Below are positions 7,579 to 15,928 of a stretch of DNA of 34,157 bases, piece after piece (the first letter of the stretch is position 1; every line of letters starts with the position of its first letter). This DNA comes from JBCCMA01 sp045107005 (GTDB taxonomy: Bacteria > Pseudomonadota > Gammaproteobacteria > Steroidobacterales > JBCCMA01). The notes below the pieces were generated by a model, which searched no databases, was not told the DNA's origin, and saw only the letters and a list, made by a program, of their open reading frames with translations. The stretch spans positions 1-34,157 of the forward strand of contig JBGCFP010000137.1 in NCBI GenBank assembly GCA_045107005.1, written 5' to 3'. The position numbers and the translations under genes are program-made.

Positions 7579-9417
7579 TTAATCCAGCTCATTCACCGCA
7601 CGGTGTGCGTTATAGATCGCGGCATCCGTGTTCGCAGCAGCGCTGGCATCAGAATTGGCAATGGTGATTCGACCCAGCGGCTGTCGGCCAACCACCCACG
7701 GTTGGCTGGCCGGCGTCGGCCATTGCGGCTCCCACAATAAGTCCGGGCTGTAGGCGTAACCGTGAGCCCAGCGATTGACGGTGATCGCCTGAATGTCGCG
7801 TTGCGGATCGAAGCCCACGCTCGACAACGCCTGATCAAGCTGGACGTTGACGTTGTGTTCAAAACTCTCAAACGAGCGACCGAGCATTTCGCGACGCCCG
7901 GCGCGCCACTGCTCGGGTCCTTTCAGATCCTCAAAATACGGCACGTGACACATGTGCAGCACCATCGGTTGATCGGGGTTGCTGCCAAACTGGTAGCGCC
8001 CCATGGACACCGGGTAGTCGAGCTCGACCTGTTTATAAAAAGCGTTGGTGTAATACACGTAGGACACGCCAAGCTCTGCAAATGCGCGCCAGTTGCGCAC
8101 CAGAATCTTGGTGTACGTCAGCGGCACTTTGACGTTGTATTGCAACCCGGCGACTTGAGTCTCCGGCAGCTCAGGACACAAATAGGGAATCGCGCTGTTG
8201 TAGCACGCCAGCACGCAGTGCTTCGCGCGAACCGTATGCGCGGTGCCAGCGTTCACGTAGGTCACATCGACATGGCGCTCGCCGTTTGCGTGTTGCGCGT
8301 TCACCACGGTACTGTTCAAACGCAGGTTCAGCGACGCATCAGGACGATCCAGCAGCCCATAGCGAACGGTCGCAGTCACCACGTCTTCCATCGTCGAGCC
8401 GGGGACCGCCTCCGGAATCAACGCCCGCACCAGAAGCCGTGCAATCGACGCGTTGCCGTCGGGAAAATGAAAAATGTACGGTTCGTCGCCGCGATGACCG
8501 ACGCGCGGCATCGTGTGTTTGAGCCCCGGCATGCCGCCGCCGTCATCGTATTCCTGCACCGCAATGGCGGGAATCTCATCAATCCCGACGCACCAGAAAC
8601 TCATACCCCAGCGGCGATACATCTCCAGCACTTGCTGATCGACTTTTGCGTAGTCCTTGAGAAAATCGTAGTAGCTGGTGGTACTCAGCAGCGCGTGCTT
8701 TTCGTCCCGCGTCATACCGGGCAGGTAGTCTTTTTCCTCGGTGAACACGCGAATCAGATCCGCCTTCGCCTGGGGGTTCATGGGCGTCTTGGCGGCAAAC
8801 TCTTCCCACGGCAAGTCGCCGTAGCCGACCACGGTTTTCTGCTCGCCGTAGGTTTGTTTGTCGTAAACGACGGCCTGACTCAAATCTTTCGATGCGTACA
8901 AAGCCTGATCGAAATACTCGTAAAAACGCGGTAAATCGACACCTAACTCCGCCAACAGTTTTTTTGCAACGTCGCTGTACGACGACGGCGTGTCGATGGA
9001 CTCCGTGCCACCGTAGCCAATGTGCGTCTTGTCCTCGTGCGAAAATTCGTTGCGTTTCGCGTGACCGCCGAAATCGTCGTGATTATCAAGGATAAGAACA
9101 CGCGCCTTGGGGTGTTTTTGTCGATAGAACCAGGCAGCCGACAAGCCGCTGATTCCACCGCCAACAACCACCAAATCGTAGTGCTCGTCCGGCGACTGCG
9201 GAGCCCAGCGTTTGCCCGCGACGCGCGCGTGCATGGTTTCCCATGAGCCGTTGTGACTACCACGCATACCGGTTTGCGCTGGAGGATAATAATCGTCCGC
9301 GAGCGTGAAATTTGTCGGCGGCGTTCCAAACGCGCTGGCCCAGGGCGTCAGCAGCGATGCGCCGAGTGCGACCTGCGTGCCGTTGAGAAAATCGCGACGT
9401 GTGATGTTGTCTTTCAT
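7579..9417 (-). CDS. Tat-exported FAD-dependent oxidoreductase, spermidine-dehydrogenase-like
   Basis: A 612-residue protein with a twin-arginine signal (ITRRDFLNGTQVALGASLL), so it is folded in the cytoplasm and exported with its flavin. A dinucleotide-binding motif follows: DLVVVGGGISGLSAAWFYR, then ILDNHDDFGGHAKR, the pattern of the amine-oxidase-like flavoproteins that include Pseudomonas SpdH. The C-terminal half carries substrate-domain features and a closing segment GRITIANSDASAAANTDAA that usually contacts FAD. Likely chemistry is periplasmic oxidation of an amine or similar donor; the true substrate is not visible. The start is ATG 9417 (GGA upstream), which places the RR motif near the N-terminus. 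Longer in-frame starts would bury it. First gene of a probable operon with the patatin-like and CoA-transferase genes. Confidence 0.8.
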   Translation of the reverse strand: MKDNITRRDFLNGTQVALGASLLTPWASAFGTPPTNFTLADDYYPPAQTGMRGSHNGSWETMHARVAGKRWAPQSPDEHYDLVVVGGGISGLSAAWFYRQKHPKARVLILDNHDDFGGHAKRNEFSHEDKTHIGYGGTESIDTPSSYSDVAKKLLAELGVDLPRFYEYFDQALYASKDLSQAVVYDKQTYGEQKTVVGYGDLPWEEFAAKTPMNPQAKADLIRVFTEEKDYLPGMTRDEKHALLSTTSYYDFLKDYAKVDQQVLEMYRRWGMSFWCVGIDEIPAIAVQEYDDGGGMPGLKHTMPRVGHRGDEPYIFHFPDGNASIARLLVRALIPEAVPGSTMEDVVTATVRYGLLDRPDASLNLRLNSTVVNAQHANGERHVDVTYVNAGTAHTVRAKHCVLACYNSAIPYLCPELPETQVAGLQYNVKVPLTYTKILVRNWRAFAELGVSYVYYTNAFYKQVELDYPVSMGRYQFGSNPDQPMVLHMCHVPYFEDLKGPEQWRAGRREMLGRSFESFEHNVNVQLDQALSSVGFDPQRDIQAITVNRWAHGYAYSPDLLWEPQWPTPASQPWVVGRQPLGRITIANSDASAAANTDAAIYNAHRAVNELD

Positions 9418-9518
9418 GCAAGATCCAATAGCGGCGACGTTGACGCTGCCCGACTTCACCTTACCGAAGCTATGACAGCGACACCAGAAAGGGTTACAAC
9501 GCGCGCAGACCCGAAACG

Positions 9519-9543
9519 AAAAAACCCCGCCGAATGGGCGGGG
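9519..9543 (-). terminator. Intrinsic terminator (second of a tandem pair)
   Basis: Read on the minus strand, CCCCGCC and GGCGGGG form a perfect 7-bp GC stem with a 5-base loop, followed directly by six T residues. It lies downstream of the DUF4397 lipoprotein gene and upstream of the oxidoreductase gene, which is transcribed in the same direction. Confidence 0.8.
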
Positions 9544-9600
9544 TCGCACGGTTTGTCCGATGAAAGAGCCAAACGAGGCAGCGGACAGGTCACAGGATCG

Positions 9601-9654
9601 AAAAAAGCACCGGGCGGTAATGGGTGGGGGAGTTCAGGGGAACCCGCCCGGTGC
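9601..9654 (-). terminator. Intrinsic terminator of the DUF4397 lipoprotein gene
   Basis: A perfect 11-bp inverted repeat (GCACCGGGCGG at 9607-9617, its complement at 9644-9654) has a 26-base loop. On the minus strand it is followed by six T residues. It starts 12 bases after the stop codon of the lipoprotein gene. With the smaller terminator at 9519 it forms a tandem pair. Confidence 0.78.
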
Positions 9655-9665
9655 CGTCACACTCG

Positions 9666-11066
9666 TTACCGGGTCTGCGCCACGAAATCGTCCAACAGGA
9701 TCAGTCCAAGTGGAGCACCGCCGCCCTCGGCGTCACGCGCGATGGCGGTGTACACGCCACCATCAACGATGGTAATGGTCGCCGGGCCGATGGCTGCCGT
9801 GGTGGTGCCGGTGGGCGTCACGGTAACGTCATAGGTGCCCGCCGCCAGCGATACGAAACCCGTGTTCGCCTTGAACGCAACGTCAGTGAACGCTGGCGTC
9901 TCGGCGGTGATATCAGCACCGGCAGCGGTGACGAAAATATCCACATTGCCGGCGGCAGGTGAGCCGTGAATGATGCGAACTTTCGCTTCGGTGGCAACTG
10001 GTCGTGGGTCGTCAGCCGCTACGATCGCGTCAATGGTGGCCAGAACGTCCACCGCAATGACGGTGTACGTCTGCGCGGCCTCAAGATCGAGATCCGTATC
10101 GATCACGACCACGCCAGCGTTGTCCGCTGGCGTCACTTTGATGTTGTAAGTGGCAGGCGGCACGCTGAGGAAACCCGTAAAGTCCGGAAACGCCAGGTCT
10201 TCGACCAGCGGTGCGGCAAAGCCATCGTTCGCGACAACGTCAACAGCCGGTGCGTCCGGAGAGGCGTGGACAACGCGCAGGTCTGCTGGCGTGTCCGTGT
10301 CGCGAATTTCAGCGGCTGCCGTACCGTCCAGCAAAGCAAGAGAGATTGGCGCAGCGCCAGTGCCGGTGTTAGGCACGGCAGCGAGCAGCAGATTGGCGCC
10401 GTCGGCCAGCGCCACCGTGCCGGAGTCAAAGACCACTGCGGCCGGGTCGCCTGCCGCCGTGACGCGGATCTGGTAGTCCGCCGAGGTCACTTCAACCGGT
10501 CCGAGATCGCCGCGAAACTCGAAGGTGCCCACTGGCATTTCGGCGGTGAGGTCAGCGCCAGGTGTCGTGACAAACACGTCAACTTCCGGTGCGTCAGGTG
10601 CGGCGTGAACGACGCGCACGCGAGTGGAGCCAGCGGGCACGGCCGTATCGGGCTGATCGATGACCAGTGGTTCGATGGCGGCGACGCCGTTGAGCGCGAT
10701 GACGCTGTAGAGAGTGTCGGGTGCGAAGGTCAGCGTGACAGGACCGATAACCGTTGCAGGTCCGGCCGGTAAAATACCGTCGACCTGAATCTCGTAGTCG
10801 CCCTCGTCCAGTGTCAGTGCCGCGGATCCTTGCTTGAAGTCGACCCCTGACAGCGTTTCGGTGCCGTTCACCAGCACGTTAACCGCCGGCGCATCCGCGG
10901 ACGCATGCAGCACCTGGAGTTTGGTTTGTCCAAGCACGACGGGCGGCGGCGCAACGACCACCGGATCATCATCGTCGTCGAAAATATCGCAGCCGGTAAG
11001 ACTGAGACTCGAAACAAGCAGCAACGGCAGCAAGCCTGCGCCGCGCTTTGTGGTCAATCCAAACAT
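9666..11066 (-). CDS. Lipoprotein with four DUF4397 repeats
   Basis: A 466-residue predicted lipoprotein. The signal ends in the lipobox LTGC, followed by an acidic linker (DIFDDDDD) that favours outer-membrane sorting over inner-membrane retention. The mature part contains four DUF4397 units, each opening with a variant of RVVHASPDAPAVDVFV: LQVLHASADAP, VRVVHAAPDAP, LRVVHASPDAP and VRIIHGSPAAG. Each is a predicted beta-sandwich of about 100 residues, typical of surface or periplasmic proteins of unknown function, possibly adhesive. Start ATG 11066 has GGGAG upstream; the in-frame extension to 11180 does not fit a signal peptide. It is a single-gene transcript, given the tandem terminators immediately downstream. 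Confidence 0.9.
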   Translation of the reverse strand: MFGLTTKRGAGLLPLLLVSSLSLTGCDIFDDDDDPVVVAPPPVVLGQTKLQVLHASADAPAVNVLVNGTETLSGVDFKQGSAALTLDEGDYEIQVDGILPAGPATVIGPVTLTFAPDTLYSVIALNGVAAIEPLVIDQPDTAVPAGSTRVRVVHAAPDAPEVDVFVTTPGADLTAEMPVGTFEFRGDLGPVEVTSADYQIRVTAAGDPAAVVFDSGTVALADGANLLLAAVPNTGTGAAPISLALLDGTAAAEIRDTDTPADLRVVHASPDAPAVDVVANDGFAAPLVEDLAFPDFTGFLSVPPATYNIKVTPADNAGVVVIDTDLDLEAAQTYTVIAVDVLATIDAIVAADDPRPVATEAKVRIIHGSPAAGNVDIFVTAAGADITAETPAFTDVAFKANTGFVSLAAGTYDVTVTPTGTTTAAIGPATITIVDGGVYTAIARDAEGGGAPLGLILLDDFVAQTR

Positions 11067-11216
11067 AAGTGACTCCCTCGTAAAAACGGATGGCGACAGC
11101 GCATGGGGCAGGCACGGCGTCGCAGCGAGGTCGCAGTGTGGCAACGTTAACAAGCGCCTTCGTCTCGGTTTTCTTTCCACTTGTTTCGTTATGTTTCGTC
11201 CAGTTTTTCAGTCACG

Positions 11217-11234
11217 TAGCGAATTCGCTATACT
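11217..11234. promoter_or_regulatory. 14-bp perfect palindrome overlapping a -10 box between divergent genes
   Basis: TAGCGAATTCGCTA (11217-11230) is a perfect 14-bp palindrome in the region between the DUF4397 gene (minus) and the zinc-ribbon gene (plus). It overlaps TATACT (11229-11234), a good -10 hexamer for rightward transcription. Its left end also gives TATAGC on the other strand. The position suggests an operator controlling one or both genes. The binding protein is unknown. Confidence 0.4.
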
Positions 11235-11287
11235 TGAACCATGCCTGAATCAAAAGCGATCAACCGTCATCCGATTGGGCCTCTTCG

Positions 11288-12157
11288 TTGATCGTTGACT
11301 GCCCAAACTGCGAGAACCGCCACGTCATACTTGAGCGTGCCGCCGGTACGATTGCGCGCTGCGACTGCGGCCATGAGTTCGCTTTGCGCACCAGTGCGCT
11401 TGAGTCGGGCGTCGTGAAATGTGGCAACTGCGGGGCCAACCCGCCTGCCGATGCGCAGCGCTGTACCTACTGCGACGCTCATCTGACTAACGCACGTTGC
11501 GCGCGCTGCCTGGCAAACAGCATAGAGGGAGACGTGCACTGTCGGGCTTGCGGGCACACCCTCGCAACGCCGATCCGTCAACTTCGCGCCAAGCCGGATC
11601 AGGTGTTGGCGTGTCCGCGCTGCGAGCAGGCGCTGCGCTCGGTCATGGTCGGCGACGCTCTGATCGACGATTGCTCTTCGTGCGGTGGCGTTTGGCTTGA
11701 ACACGACATGTTCAAGGAGATTCTGGCATCGCGTGAAGACCAGGGGCGTCTGACCACCGCGCTGGATGCCCTGGTACCCGCCGCGCAGCGCACTGCGCCC
11801 GGCGCAGTAAACGAGGGCAAAAACCGACCGGAAACTGAAGAACGCTTTTACGTACCTTGCCCGCACTGCGCGACCATGATGGATCGCAAGCAGTTCGCCA
11901 GCGTGTCAGGGGTTGTCATCGATGTTTGTGGCAAACACGGGATCTGGTTTGATCACGACGAGCTATCGCGCATTATTCAGTTTGTCAAAGCGGGTGGCAT
12001 GGAATTGGCGGCAGAGAAAGTTCACCAGAAACGCGTTGCTCGAGGCAAAGCCCGCGCCAAACGCTCGGCCACGTCAACCGACACATTCAATGACAACCTG
12101 GTTAGCGGCTCACTCATCGAAGTCGTTTTCAGCGTTCTTTCTGCGCTACTGCGCTAG
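11288..12157 (+). CDS. Zinc-ribbon protein with two zf-TFIIB-like domains
   Basis: A 289-residue cysteine-rich protein. The first ~95 residues contain repeated CxxC knuckles (CPNC, CGNCGA, CTYC, CARC, CRAC). Two zf-TFIIB-type units follow. The first has LACPRCEQAL, then DDCSSCGGVWLEHDMFKEIL. The second has VPCPHCATMMDRK, then IDVCGKHGIWFDHDELSRII. A basic segment (KRVARGKARAKR) lies near the C-terminus. Such proteins bind zinc and are suspected of nucleic-acid or protein-binding roles; none is established here. The first usable start is TTG 11288, four codons before the first Cys; no in-frame ATG exists upstream. A 16-codon ATG reading frame (11241-11291) ends across this TTG, so the true N-terminus is uncertain. 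Confidence 0.8.
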   Translation: MIVDCPNCENRHVILERAAGTIARCDCGHEFALRTSALESGVVKCGNCGANPPADAQRCTYCDAHLTNARCARCLANSIEGDVHCRACGHTLATPIRQLRAKPDQVLACPRCEQALRSVMVGDALIDDCSSCGGVWLEHDMFKEILASREDQGRLTTALDALVPAAQRTAPGAVNEGKNRPETEERFYVPCPHCATMMDRKQFASVSGVVIDVCGKHGIWFDHDELSRIIQFVKAGGMELAAEKVHQKRVARGKARAKRSATSTDTFNDNLVSGSLIEVVFSVLSALLR

Positions 12158-12163
12158 CGTCCA

Positions 12164-12215
12164 GCGGGGCCAGAGACCCAAGATCCCCGCAAGCGTCGCT
12201 CATACGTGCGACGCT
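12164..12215. terminator. Two adjacent stem-loops between convergent genes
   Basis: In the 84 bases between two convergent genes lie GCGGGG/CCCCGC (12164-12169, 12185-12190) and a perfect 8-bp pair AGCGTCGC/GCGACGCT (12192-12199, 12208-12215). Neither is followed by a T tract, so they may be weak bidirectional terminators or mRNA 3'-end structures. Confidence 0.35.
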
Positions 12216-12241
12216 GCCGCCACATCCACTTCACCGAAAAC

Positions 12242-14809
12242 TCAAGGCGCGATACCGCTCGGCCCCGGCGCCCCGAAGAAGCTCGCGCGCAGCAGCCCAA
12301 GATCGGCCACATTGACCACGCCGTCGCCGTCAAAATCGGCATCGGCGTCATCACTGAAAAACACGTTACGCAGTAAGCCGAGGTCGGCCACGTTGATCAC
12401 GCCATCGTTGTTCAGATCGGCATCGCACAAATTACCAAAGCCGTCACCGTTGGTGTCACGCTGGTCGCTGTTGACGACCAGTGTGCAGTTGTCCTGATCG
12501 TCAACCACACCGTCTCCGTCGGTGTCGACGAGAAAGACGATGGCATCCGTCACGTTAGCGACGCTAAACGTGCCGCGACCCAGCGTACCGACAAACAGCC
12601 TGTCATCCGTGGCGTCATAGTCGAATTCATAGACCAGTGCATTGGGGTCAAGCGTGGTCAGCGGCAGCCAGCTGGCAAAACTGACGCTCTCGTTGGTCGC
12701 GCGGATGTTGCGGTCGCCGCCAGCCACCAACGCATCAAAATCCGGCCCCTCAACAAACTGCAGCGCACGAATGCGGCCAAGAGGTGCGAACGGCACGTCG
12801 TTGATGTCGCCGGTGATTTCGACAAAATTGTCGCCGCCGTCGGAGCTGCGGAAAATGGCGCTGCCGTCGGTAATGAATACTTCAGACGGATCCGAGGGAT
12901 CCAGAGCAATCGCGGTGATGGGACCGTCCGTGGGCGACGAGAAAACGGTCACCAGCGGATCGCCCGCGTTCACGCGCCGCAAAACACTGCTGCCCACACC
13001 GACAAACAACAAGTCTTCGGCACCGATCGAACCGTAAGCCGCGGCACGACCGTCAAACCCATTAATGATCACCGACGGCGCGAGCTGCGAAATCGTATCG
13101 CCCTGATCGAGTGATTCGTAGGCCGCCGCACTCCCGCCCAGAATAAACCTCTGTCGATCAATCTGGTTGAGAATGACCGGTGTCGTGAACTGACCGGAAA
13201 AGGGCGCGCCACTGATGACCGTCAGCGGCACCGACGTGAAATCGAGCAACTGGTTTTGGTCATCGAACGTGCGCCGCGAGAACGCCGACAGGAATTGGAA
13301 ACTGGAGTAGCGAATGGACTGGTCCTGAGCGTCAAGCGTTTGCGTATCGACCGCCACATCGCCACCGTCGCCATTTTGCAGAGCAAACCAGCTCAAGCTG
13401 CTGGGTGCTGACTGGTTCGTCGTACCGGTGTCCTGGTTGCCCGTGAGCAGCACGCCCGCGTTGCTGTCGAACGCCATGTTGTGCGCTTCGGTCACCTGCA
13501 AGCTGCCCGTACCATTGAGGCTAAACCAGTCCCCATCGACACTCTTGGGCTGCGTGCGTCGATAGACACCACCGTCATCGGTTTCGATCAAGTCACCGTT
13601 GGCGTCCAGCGCCAGATCGCGAGAATCGGCGTGCGGCGACGACGAACTGGCGGTGCCGCTGTGCGTGAGCGGCGCCCACTGATTTCCGCTCGACGCGGAC
13701 AAATCACCGCGAAACAAGCGACCGCTGAAATCGGTTGCACCCAGTGCATTGGGGAAGCCACCGGTGTCGGTCAGCGGCTGACGATCGCCCCCAACGTAAA
13801 CAATGTTCGAATCGGAAGTATCGATCGCAAGAGAGAAGTGAATGGAGGCTTGCCCACCGGCATGCACCCCGACAAACGACGGCTCGTTGGTTCCGGGCAG
13901 ATCGGTTCCTGTCCAGGTCGCGCCATCGTCATCACTGAAAAATACGCCGGACAACCGTCCAAACTCTGACAACGCCACGACCACGCGACCGTCGCTGGCA
14001 ATGTCGATTTCAATCAGGCCGCTGTCGTTGCTGGTGACGGCATCCATCGCGGCGTCGCTGACTTTTACGAACTGCGCGCCGCCGTCGGCGCTGCGATAGA
14101 TGCCGTTCTGGCCACCGTCGCAAACGTCGGCAAAAATGACTGATGCGTAAATAATATCCGGGTTGCTTGGATCCGCCGCCAATCCGGTGCTGACGCCACG
14201 CGGGATTCCGTTGTCGACCAGAGTAGCCAGATTGAAAGACGCGCCCTGATCAAACGAGCGGAACACGCCGACGTTTTCACACAAGAACGGCTCGGCAAAA
14301 TTTACGGCGACCACAATCTGGTCTCCGTTCGCCGCGAGCTTGGACACGTTGCGCCCGATCAGGTCGGTGCCAATCGTGTCCCAAAAGCCGCCGCCATCGG
14401 TAGTACGCAGGAGCCCCGTCAGCGCACCGCCGCGCCGACCGTAGCTACTAAAACGACCCGCGCCAGCAACCAGCGTTTGATGCGTTGCATCTGCCGAGTC
14501 GAAAACGATGTCGCCAATGGACTGGGACGCGTCGAACGCACGCTGCTCTTCCCACTCCGGCGTAAAGTTTGTCAGCTGAGTCGCTTTCCAAATGCCGCCG
14601 TTAACTGCACCAATGTACGCGATGTCCGGATCGGTCGGGTGCGTGGCAATCGTGTTAATCGCACCCGTCACCTCATCGCCGCCCAGGTTCTCAGTTTGCC
14701 CGCCAAAAGCCGGCGCGGGCCCTTGCGGATTAAGCTGCGCATGCGCACCGGACGCAAGCAACACAAGCGCAAAACATAAGCCAGTGCGAGGCGAGGTGAT
14801 GGACAGCAT
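12242..14809 (-). CDS. Secreted BNR/sortilin-type beta-propeller protein with dockerin-like tail
   Basis: An 855-residue exported protein with a signal peptide ending in GAHAQ. The body has many propeller-blade signatures of the BNR/VPS10 type: LLRTTDGGGFW, GVFRSFDQGASF, GIYRSADGGAQF, GVFFSDDDGATW and IFRSSDGGDNF. The C-terminal ~95 residues carry a thrombospondin-3-like calcium repeat (DTDGDGVVDDQDNC). Two near-identical dockerin-type calcium loops follow (DLNNDGVINVADLGLLR and DFDGDGVVNVADLGLLR). It is probably surface-associated or secreted and could bind a polysaccharide or protein ligand. No catalytic residues are evident. ATG 14809 has GGAA upstream and gives a proper signal peptide; the 53-codon upstream extension is rejected. 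It is divergent from the PQQ-like propeller gene. Confidence 0.87.
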   Translation of the reverse strand: MLSITSPRTGLCFALVLLASGAHAQLNPQGPAPAFGGQTENLGGDEVTGAINTIATHPTDPDIAYIGAVNGGIWKATQLTNFTPEWEEQRAFDASQSIGDIVFDSADATHQTLVAGAGRFSSYGRRGGALTGLLRTTDGGGFWDTIGTDLIGRNVSKLAANGDQIVVAVNFAEPFLCENVGVFRSFDQGASFNLATLVDNGIPRGVSTGLAADPSNPDIIYASVIFADVCDGGQNGIYRSADGGAQFVKVSDAAMDAVTSNDSGLIEIDIASDGRVVVALSEFGRLSGVFFSDDDGATWTGTDLPGTNEPSFVGVHAGGQASIHFSLAIDTSDSNIVYVGGDRQPLTDTGGFPNALGATDFSGRLFRGDLSASSGNQWAPLTHSGTASSSSPHADSRDLALDANGDLIETDDGGVYRRTQPKSVDGDWFSLNGTGSLQVTEAHNMAFDSNAGVLLTGNQDTGTTNQSAPSSLSWFALQNGDGGDVAVDTQTLDAQDQSIRYSSFQFLSAFSRRTFDDQNQLLDFTSVPLTVISGAPFSGQFTTPVILNQIDRQRFILGGSAAAYESLDQGDTISQLAPSVIINGFDGRAAAYGSIGAEDLLFVGVGSSVLRRVNAGDPLVTVFSSPTDGPITAIALDPSDPSEVFITDGSAIFRSSDGGDNFVEITGDINDVPFAPLGRIRALQFVEGPDFDALVAGGDRNIRATNESVSFASWLPLTTLDPNALVYEFDYDATDDRLFVGTLGRGTFSVANVTDAIVFLVDTDGDGVVDDQDNCTLVVNSDQRDTNGDGFGNLCDADLNNDGVINVADLGLLRNVFFSDDADADFDGDGVVNVADLGLLRASFFGAPGPSGIAP

Positions 14810-14886
14810 AATGACGTTTCCGTATTGTTTGTTGTGACCCGAGTATGAACCAAAGTTTACACGCTCTACCAGCCGAGGCAGGCCGA

Positions 14887-15825
14887 ATGACAATGAATCT
14901 AAAACAATCCGCGGTGGCACGCAGTGCATCGACCGTTGCCGTAACGCTAACTTTGTTTGGCGCAGCAACGGCTTCTGCCGCCCCGGTCAGTTTGGGCGAC
15001 GCGACGCTCATCGATTCGACGACATCGGTCATTTATATTATGTCGCCTAAATCGGGCGTGGAAGCGCGCGACGTCGGTGACGGCAACGTACTGTGGCGCA
15101 GCGCTGAGGCGCAGCGACCCATCGCGCTGGAAGATAACCTGCTGATGGCTCAACGCCATAGTGACGAGCCCGGCACGCTGAATCTGGTGTTGCTCGAGGG
15201 CAACAGTGGGCGCTTGGTCAAAAGCATTGACGCCTCGCTGCCAGGCGCCGTGCGCGCCACCGTCGGCGATCGGCTTGGCGAACAGTTCGCACTAGAGCAA
15301 ACCCAGAGCGGGCTGGTGTGGCGCGCGCAGACACAGCTGGTTCAAGGTATAGCCCCGGGTCGCGAAGCACCGCCCGTTGAACGTTACGCGGGCGTCATGA
15401 ACGTTGACATCGGCAAAGGCGTTGCGCGCGCATCGGACAGCCCCGCGCCAGAGCCGCGCGTTGCCAATGCACAGCTCGCCCAGCCGTTGGTCGCCGGACC
15501 CGGGCGTCAATTCTATTCCGAAGATCGCGAGCACGTGCTGGTTTCCACACGCCTTGCGCCCGGTGAAACGCAGCGTCGCTATCGCTGGACGATTTACAAT
15601 CTGGAAGGCAAGCGCTTGGGCGCGCTCGATGCGCCGGTGTCTTACGCACCGTTTGATGTCAGCGGTGAGCGGGTGCTGTTCGTTACGCCAGCGACGTCAC
15701 GCAGCGCGGATGGAGAGCTTGAGCATACGCCGTTGTCCCTGCGTGCCGTTTCTTTGGCCGATGGACAGACGGCATGGCAGGCAGCACTCAAGGACACTCG
15801 CTACCACGGTCCTTTCCCACCTTGA
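14887..15825 (+). CDS. Secreted PQQ-like beta-propeller protein
   Basis: A 312-residue protein with a signal peptide (about residues 1-32, ending in ASAAP). Short blade-like repeats follow, such as SGVEARDVGDGNVLWRS and AVSLADGQTAWQAAL, which follow the PQQ/BamB-type pattern in which an aspartate-glycine turn leads into a Trp. No PQQ-ligand set or dehydrogenase motif is recognisable, so it is more likely a structural or sensing propeller than an enzyme. The start ATG 14887 has GAGG upstream; ATG 14893 is an alternative. It is divergent from the BNR/dockerin gene with 77 bases between. Function unknown. Confidence 0.75.
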   Translation: MTMNLKQSAVARSASTVAVTLTLFGAATASAAPVSLGDATLIDSTTSVIYIMSPKSGVEARDVGDGNVLWRSAEAQRPIALEDNLLMAQRHSDEPGTLNLVLLEGNSGRLVKSIDASLPGAVRATVGDRLGEQFALEQTQSGLVWRAQTQLVQGIAPGREAPPVERYAGVMNVDIGKGVARASDSPAPEPRVANAQLAQPLVAGPGRQFYSEDREHVLVSTRLAPGETQRRYRWTIYNLEGKRLGALDAPVSYAPFDVSGERVLFVTPATSRSADGELEHTPLSLRAVSLADGQTAWQAALKDTRYHGPFPP

Positions 15826-15928
15826 AAAACTGACCACCGTCTCCAGTTCACGATGCGGACCGCCAGACCTGTCTGACGCGGTCGATCTAATGGTTTTTGG
15901 ATTGCCCGCAAATGAGAGGGAGTAGTCA

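Noticed and set aside
7762..8934. Open frame of 390 codons on the plus strand
   Set aside because: Antisense to the FAD oxidoreductase, whose motifs are unambiguous. No domain or signal, and a composition typical of a reverse-strand shadow.
9966..10772. Open frame of 268 codons on the plus strand inside the DUF4397 gene
   Set aside because: It is the reverse-strand reading of a repeated beta-sandwich protein; its own apparent repeats follow from those of the real gene.
15826..15928. Possible frameshifted extension of the PQQ-like protein
   Set aside because: The protein ends in a natural turn-rich tail, and the other frame across this gap shows no propeller repeat, so I see no evidence of truncation.
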